Assembly (NCBI GenBank): GCA_018398765.1
Contig: JAHBMJ010003878.1
Coordinates: forward strand, 59,649-86,434
Length of the DNA: 26,786 nucleotides
Origin: Chromera velia
Taxonomy: Eukaryota > Sar > Chromeraceae
Reading direction: 5' to 3'
A program made the position numbers and the translations under genes. Below are positions 21,991 through 26,786 of this stretch, one piece after another. Each line of letters opens with the position of its first letter. Position 1 is the stretch's first letter. The notes under the pieces were generated by a model. It did no database searches. It was not told the DNA's origin and saw only the letters and a list, made by a program, of their open reading frames with translations.

Positions 21991-23680
21991 GGGCTAGGTG
22001 CTAGGAGCCGATTGCTTTGTATAGTGACTGTCTTAGATGTCTTCTAGTTAGACAGGCCGTTTGGGAAGCGATCAATAATCTTCGTTTACGTTTTGTTCGA
22101 TCGTTAGGTTGCTTGTCTCCCCTTCTAAAGCCTCCGAATTCTGTTTCTTCTCTATCTCAATCTGTTCCCTGCCCGTGCACTCTTGTGCGTCCGCTTTGTC
22201 AACTTCTGGGTCTCCCTCAGTTGTTCCCTTCTCCCGATCGCGCAAGACCAGGTCCTGTTGAGTATATGGAGGGAGCCTAAGGAGCAACAGCAAAGAAGGA
22301 CAGTGAGCAATTTATTCAAGTAGGCCGATCTTGAAATGTTGATCTCTCTTTCGCAGTGAAGTTCCGCTGCAGGGCTCCAAAAAGAACACCCCCAAACAGA
22401 ATCTTTTTGTACAAGCCAACTTGAAGATAAGAGATGCAGTAGGAAGGGATTGCATGAAGAGAAGTGAACAAGGAGATAACTCTCATTTCCCCCTAACTGC
22501 CCGTCTCTCTAGCCTTCAGAAGGTTTTTCTTTCCTCCTCCAGATCCTACCTTTTTCATGTTTTTTCCTTCTCTCTTCTCGTGTGGGAGAGAAGGTCAGAG
22601 ATTTTGGTCTTCCCAGAAAAGTTTTACATGAGCAAGTTGAACCGCTGATAAAGGCTTTCGTCCTCAACAGACAAGGCAATCTCTTGAGAAGACAGGCGCA
22701 TTACCCGAAACCTTTTACAAGGAGCCCTCATATGTGGAAGGAAAGAAGGTCGACGATCTCTTTCACACATTGTCAGTGTGTCCCCGATGGTCCGCTGTAA
22801 GGGGAAAGCTGTAGTCTATATGAGAAGATTGTAAGACGATGCGCGAACAGGTCCCAGACTGGGTCGAATAGCAGGTTCGGGCATAGAAGAAGCTTATCAG
22901 AGTGAGATAGATGCAAGAGACTAGCTGTGGAGTTGCTTGCAAACACAGCTAGAAGACGCAGTTACAACTATTTGGGAGCTTTGTCTTTCAATTTGCTCAC
23001 GTTTGCTCGATCACCCCGTTGAATCCTGACGATCTAGCTGACGATTCGTTTTCTTTCACTTCCCAACTTATATCCAACTTATTCTCCAAATCGATTAAGA
23101 TTGCAGACCACGTTCTCAGCTGTTGAGTGAGTCTTGCTTTAGCCTACAGTCTCTCGTTTCACAGCTAGGCTCAATCAAAGACCTGTATGATATTGACTGC
23201 CAGAAGCTTGGCTTCACTGGCTTAGTCATTCATTCATTCAAAAAAAAAACTAATTGACTAGTTTATAAGATAAGCTGTAGGCTAGATGGACAGTCTAGTC
23301 AGTAGTCTTCACTGCGCCGACTTTCTTTTTAAGGTCTCGGTTTGTTGTGACTGACAAGCAAGGATGCTTCAAAAGAAAGCCATCCGGCTAGCCACAGTCA
23401 CTTGATCCAATGCAATCGCGTACGCATACTTTTGATCGAATTTTGTGGTCAAACGTGCGCGCGCACAGATTATTCTCGCTGTGCATCATGCGAGAGGCCT
23501 TAAAAAGCAACACTAGCATGCATGCAACATAATGCAACACCAACACGCACCCACATACACACCAAATCAAATGTAACGCCAACAGCTCGAAGTGAACGAA
23601 GTGCTTGGAGGCATGCGCTTGCCAAAATTTCTTTTTTTCTTTCTTTTATTATGGGGAGCTTAGACTCTGGGCTAAACTGC
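21991..23680. other. No gene recognised
   Basis: Short open frames only, none with recognisable motifs or consistent composition. The sequence at 22000-22900 may include further decayed LINE material downstream of the remnant, but I could not confirm it. A CATT repeat followed by A9 lies at about 23222-23250. Confidence 0.5.
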
Positions 23681-23683
23681 CAT

Positions 23684-23702
23684 TAAGTAAGTAAGTAAGT
23701 AA
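23684..23702. repeat. AAGT tetranucleotide microsatellite
   Basis: Four to five tandem copies of AAGT. Confidence 0.85.
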
Positions 23703-24347
23703 ACCAGACTCACTGATAATGGAGAAATTCCCCCAACTTGGGCCCCATGCAAGCTAATGAAAGACACATTTTGTGTATGCATGGATTATGGATGCAGATC
23801 ATGACAGCATGCAGATGTGTGGATAAAGTAGAAACTGCCAAACTGGGTCGATTTTTGGTTGTGAGTCGACAAATGAAATTTGTATATACACATCACAAAA
23901 TTCTAATTCTGAACATATTTTGAACAGCAAATGTGATTCAAATTTCATTTCAAGGCTATTCAGGGCTAGGCCCGGCTAGCATCATATAGTACGTTCAGAA
24001 GAAGAGTGTTCAAGGAAAGCCCAGGAAGGTACGCACCTGGAAGCTCGTTAGACAAAACAGTGCTGACACACTCAGACACAGAGACATGGAGTGATCACAA
24101 AAAGAAAGGGAGGAACGGAAAGAAGAAAAGAACAATACAAGACCATCCTGGAAGCAATGGAAGCAGAAAGACAGCTGAGGGAGGGAGAAGGAGAAATCGC
24201 TGAGAGAAGAATGGAGAGAGGACGTGTACAAAACCAAAGTATCCTTTCGTCCTGTGTTATTGGATCGATTTTTTGAGCAGTCCCTTCTAAGCAGCCCATA
24301 GACTAAAGCATGCAAAGCGCAGACAGATTGTTGTACGTTTGTTAGCG
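23703..24347. other. No gene recognised; purine-rich tract
   Basis: Contains a purine-rich (GA-rich) tract at about 24090-24230 that opens several frames by composition. Nothing is recognised. It directly precedes the structured segment, so it could be the 3' part of a retroelement, but no motif supports that. Confidence 0.4.
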
Positions 24348-24450
24348 GCCTGGGAAACCAGGCGGGCCACAGGGTGTGGTCTGAGCCTCAGCGATGAGGT
24401 ACACCCCCCTGCCGTTTGCGGGGGCGACCTCTATAAGACAAAACGGCGAC
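24348..24450 (+). ncRNA. Candidate structured RNA element with GNRA hairpins and pseudoknot
   Basis: Hand folding gives hairpin 1 (GCCTGG-GAAA-CCAGGC, 24348-24363); an outer stem GGGTGT/ACACCC (24372-24377 with 24401-24406) enclosing CCTCA-GCGA-TGAGG (24386-24399); and a C5/G5 hairpin (24405-24424) whose loop side GCCGTTT (24411-24417) is fully complementary to AAACGGC (24441-24447). GAGGT (24396-24400) can alternatively pair with ACCTC (24427-24431). Two GNRA loops and seven-base loop complementarity in about 100 nt are unlikely by chance. It could be a retroelement 3' end recognised by reverse transcriptase, a self-cleaving ribozyme relative, or a small RNA gene. No hammerhead core was found. 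The strand is a guess. Confidence 0.4.
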
Positions 24451-24464
24451 AGCACTCTAGGGCA

Positions 24465-24800
24465 CCACTAATTACTTATAGTAGCATCATATATTTAATA
24501 TATACTACTAACATGTTATATATTTTATTTTTAGTCTAGTAGTATGTTAAATGTTAGTGATTCTGCTAGTGATTTAGTAAGTATTGCATATCAGTTTGTA
24601 TAGGCTAATGTATAGGAATAATTGAGAATGAAATATCTTAGTATTACTTATTATGTTTTAATTGATATGATTAGTAACAAGTTTTTCTCCTATGAAATCT
24701 CAAATTTAAGTTCTCAAATAAAAAAAAATTAAAATCCAAACTCTTTAGCTAAACTCTAAAGTTTAGGGGTAGGCTGTATTATTAAAAAACTTTAGAGATC
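24465..24800. other. AT-rich tract with imperfect palindromes
   Basis: Strongly AT-rich compared with its surroundings. An imperfect palindrome (TAGTAG ... CTACTA) lies at about 24479-24510, and CTAACAT/ATGTTAG inverted words follow. No coding potential is seen. It immediately follows the structured segment, as a target site or tail region might. Confidence 0.5.
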
Positions 24801-25824
24801 ACACCTAGAGCCACTTGTTACGCTTTGAAGCCTTTGCATGGCCAACCGACGCTATGCAGATTGCAGTCTCCGACACCTAGGCGAACATGCAGGTCCGCCA
24901 GGCATACTGCACTACGTAGCACTAGATACTGCATATGCTGAAAGACTTTTGAATGCCAGTGAATCGCCTTCCTAAGCCTTCCACCGCGTTCGAGATCAAT
25001 TTGCCGACGAACCATGCAGACTCCCACCCTGATGCTGTTAAGATTCTAAAAACAGAAAAATTCAAAAAGATGCCAAAGCATGCACGCAGCTAGGCACCCA
25101 AAAAGCTGGGCAGACAGAACACAGCTACGTCGCCTCGAGCACCCCACAAACGACTCGTGCACGACCCTTCGTACATGCGAGCATGCATGCAGACTTTCTT
25201 TCGATGGTATGTATCAATAAAAAAGTCACAGCCAATACAGCCATGCAGCCTCGAACGAAGAGTCCACAGCATTGTAGGAAGGAAGCAAGTCATCAGGATC
25301 CCGACGTTCAACAAGTTTCCGGCATGATGCAACGTTATCAGCACGCGTGCAGAAGCCGGGCCCACACCAGACAGACAGACAGACCGAAAAGGAACACAGA
25401 AAGAGAGCGATCTTCCGACAATTAGACCGCCGCAGGGGGCGACAATTCCGAGTCGGTGCCAACATTTACAGAGAAAACACGGGAATCCATGCAGGTACGC
25501 AGCGCGGCAGCCTGCACATCCAACAATTCAGCGTTGAAAGGGAAAGAAAGCGTCGATCGATCGAGGGGAGGGACACGAACGCCAAGACAGAAGAGAGGCG
25601 GTCAGGTAGGCAGAAACAGGATGAAAAGAAGAACGATTTGATACTACAAATCCTCTCCAGCGCGCTCCCTGCGACAGCTGAAAGTCCTGTCAGCACAGAA
25701 GATCGGCCAGAAAGATCCCCCCAACCAAACTCTCTGTCGTTCTTGCTGCCTCTCTCGATCGTCTTTCATCTTGGAACGATCAATGAATGTCCCCTCGTTC
25801 AAGAACAGTTCTTTCCTCGTTCGT
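24801..25824. other. Intergenic region downstream of the light-harvesting gene
   Basis: No gene was recognised. A CAGA microsatellite is present at 25368-25384. A 162-codon plus-strand frame (25347-25835) overlaps the 3' end of the light-harvesting gene and has the composition of low-complexity purine-rich DNA, so I do not call it. The region should contain the 3' UTR of the minus-strand gene. Confidence 0.55.
25368..25384. repeat. CAGA microsatellite
   Basis: About four tandem copies of CAGA. Confidence 0.8.
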
Positions 25825-26728
25825 TTACTTGGTGATGTAGGGGAACTCGGTGGAGCCTCCGAGGTAGTGCTGGGCAAGGAGGGCGAGGGTACCAACCATA
25901 GCGAGACGGCCGTTGTTGAGTTCCTTGTTTCTGAGGTCAAGGTACTCCTCGGGATCCTCGGGCTTGCCGTAGGTGATTCCCTGTGCGCACTCATCAGGGT
26001 CGGTCTGCTTGTAGAACCCCTGGTCCATCAGGGCAACGAAGAGGGCAACCTGCACAGGTCAGGAGGGAGGGACACGGCGGCATGACTCGGAGAACTTCAC
26101 GATCATATGAACTGAAAACTCCGCGGAGGGCGACTGAAGACTGGAGCGAAGGAGCAGAGTTGAAGAGGAGATGGAATCCAAACATTCGTGGAAACGTTAA
26201 GAACTGGGACAGAAACTTGGTGAAAAGCGCAAAAGCAAAACATACCGCCAAAAGGCCAAAAACAAAAAGCAATGACTCAAGAACCCCCACCCCCTTCCCA
26301 CCCTTCGTGTGGCTTACCTGTGCCCAACCAAGAGGTGAAATGGCAGTGAAGAGATCGAAGTCACCGGGGAGGGAGGCGAAGGAGGTACCGTCCTGCTTGA
26401 ATGGCAGGTCGAAGCCGGTGTTGAGGGCGCCAGGGAGGCGGATGCCGTACTGAGTGGTGAGAAGTCCGAGGAAGCCAAGCATGGCGAGACGGCCATTCTT
26501 GAGCTCCTTCAGTCTGTACTCCTTGAACTTCTCGTCGGACTCGGAGAGGTTGTTGGGGTTGAAGACGGGGAAGCCGGGGAGGCCAGCAGGTCCAGCACCG
26601 GGTGCGTCATCGAGGGACATCTTCATCTCGGACCTGGCGGAACGAGCGGTGGGCTTCACACCTCCAAGGGTAAATGCATCAACGGAGACGGCTGCGAAAG
26701 CGCAGACAGCAGCGGTGGCGAACTTCAT
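25825..26728 (-). CDS. Light-harvesting chlorophyll-binding protein (LHC/FCP superfamily), two exons
   Basis: Exon 1 is 26728-26318 (137 codons), the intron 26317-26050, and exon 2 26049-25825 (74 codons plus TAA), giving 211 residues, the usual LHC size. Seen: a signal peptide of about 18 residues ending SVDA before Phe; a Ser/Arg/Lys transit-like stretch; helix 1 with [16 protein letters not shown]; helix 2 spanning the exon junction ([17 protein letters not shown]); and helix 3 with [19 protein letters not shown]. The two E-x-x-N-G-R-x-A-M motifs supply the chlorophyll-ligating Glu/Asn and the Arg partners. Family role: a thylakoid antenna protein that binds chlorophyll and carotenoid and passes energy to a photosystem. 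The presequence implies a red-derived complex plastid. I chose ATG 26728 over upstream codons because the signal peptide starts there and AAAACC precedes it. The exact subfamily (LHCF, LHCR or other) is not resolved. Confidence 0.93.
26050..26317 (-). other. Phase-0 spliceosomal intron of the LHC gene
   Basis: The coding-strand donor is CAG/GTAAGC and the acceptor TGTGCAG/GTT, giving a 268-bp intron between complete codons (Gln/Val). Splicing joins the two halves of helix 2 without changing the frame. Reading through instead runs out of LHC similarity at once. Confidence 0.9.
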
Positions 26729-26786
26729 GGTTTTGAAAGGTTGCAAAGGAGGTTGCTGAATTGTTCAACTGGAGATATATGAATAT
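26729..26786 (-). promoter_or_regulatory. Proximal 5' flank of the LHC gene
   Basis: Only 58 bp upstream of the ATG are in the window. An AT-rich ATATTCATATATCT stretch at the edge is TATA-like, about 45-58 bp before the ATG, but no promoter element can be assigned with confidence. Confidence 0.25.

Noticed and set aside
24348..24450. Hammerhead ribozyme or tRNA
   Set aside because: No CUGANGA core, and no tRNA B-box or cloverleaf could be laid out.
25347..25835. Plus-strand 162-codon ORF
   Set aside because: Low-complexity basic and polar composition, overlaps the LHC 3' end antisense, no motif.

Overview
The window is nuclear DNA of a photosynthetic eukaryote. At the right edge (25825-26728, minus strand) is a complete two-exon light-harvesting chlorophyll-binding protein gene. 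Its N-terminus is a signal peptide followed by a phenylalanine and a transit-like stretch, the arrangement used for complex plastids of red-algal origin (stramenopile, cryptophyte, haptophyte or chromerid). I cannot name the species.

Most of the window (about 1-21440) is transposon. On the minus strand a reading frame can be followed from about 20280 to 1127. With one nested insertion removed it is about 16.6 kb, or roughly 5,540 codons. By hand translation it is interrupted by about 44 in-frame stop codons, yet by only one frame change, at a G8 run (16375-16382), plus one assembly gap (10331-10355). Every stop can be read as a C-to-T change in CAG, CAA or CGA. In coding order it holds a long unrecognised Pro/Gln/Thr-rich N-terminal half, a Cys-rich cluster, an AT-hook, an RNase H domain, a reverse transcriptase, a second AT-hook, and a C-terminal CCHC plus PD-(D/E)XK-like nuclease of the R2/CRE restriction-like (RLE) type. 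I read it as a decayed, exceptionally large RLE-type non-LTR retrotransposon.

The pol 3' end plus the following non-coding region occurs twice in direct orientation (about 1-1240 and about 20200-21440). The unit is therefore part of a head-to-tail array: a 5'-truncated copy at 21440, the full unit, and the start of another at the left edge. A 2,526-bp element with about 750-bp terminal inverted repeats (3813-6338) sits inside the pol frame. It is flanked by a 4-bp target duplication (TTCT), and removing the element with one duplicate restores the frame exactly.

Between the array and the light-harvesting gene (21440-25824) lies AT-richer DNA. It holds a palindromic MITE-like segment, a reverse transcriptase remnant of another LINE on the plus strand, simple repeats, an AT-rich tract, and a compact, highly structured segment (24348-24450) with GNRA-capped hairpins and a possible pseudoknot. 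I see no other convincing protein gene there.
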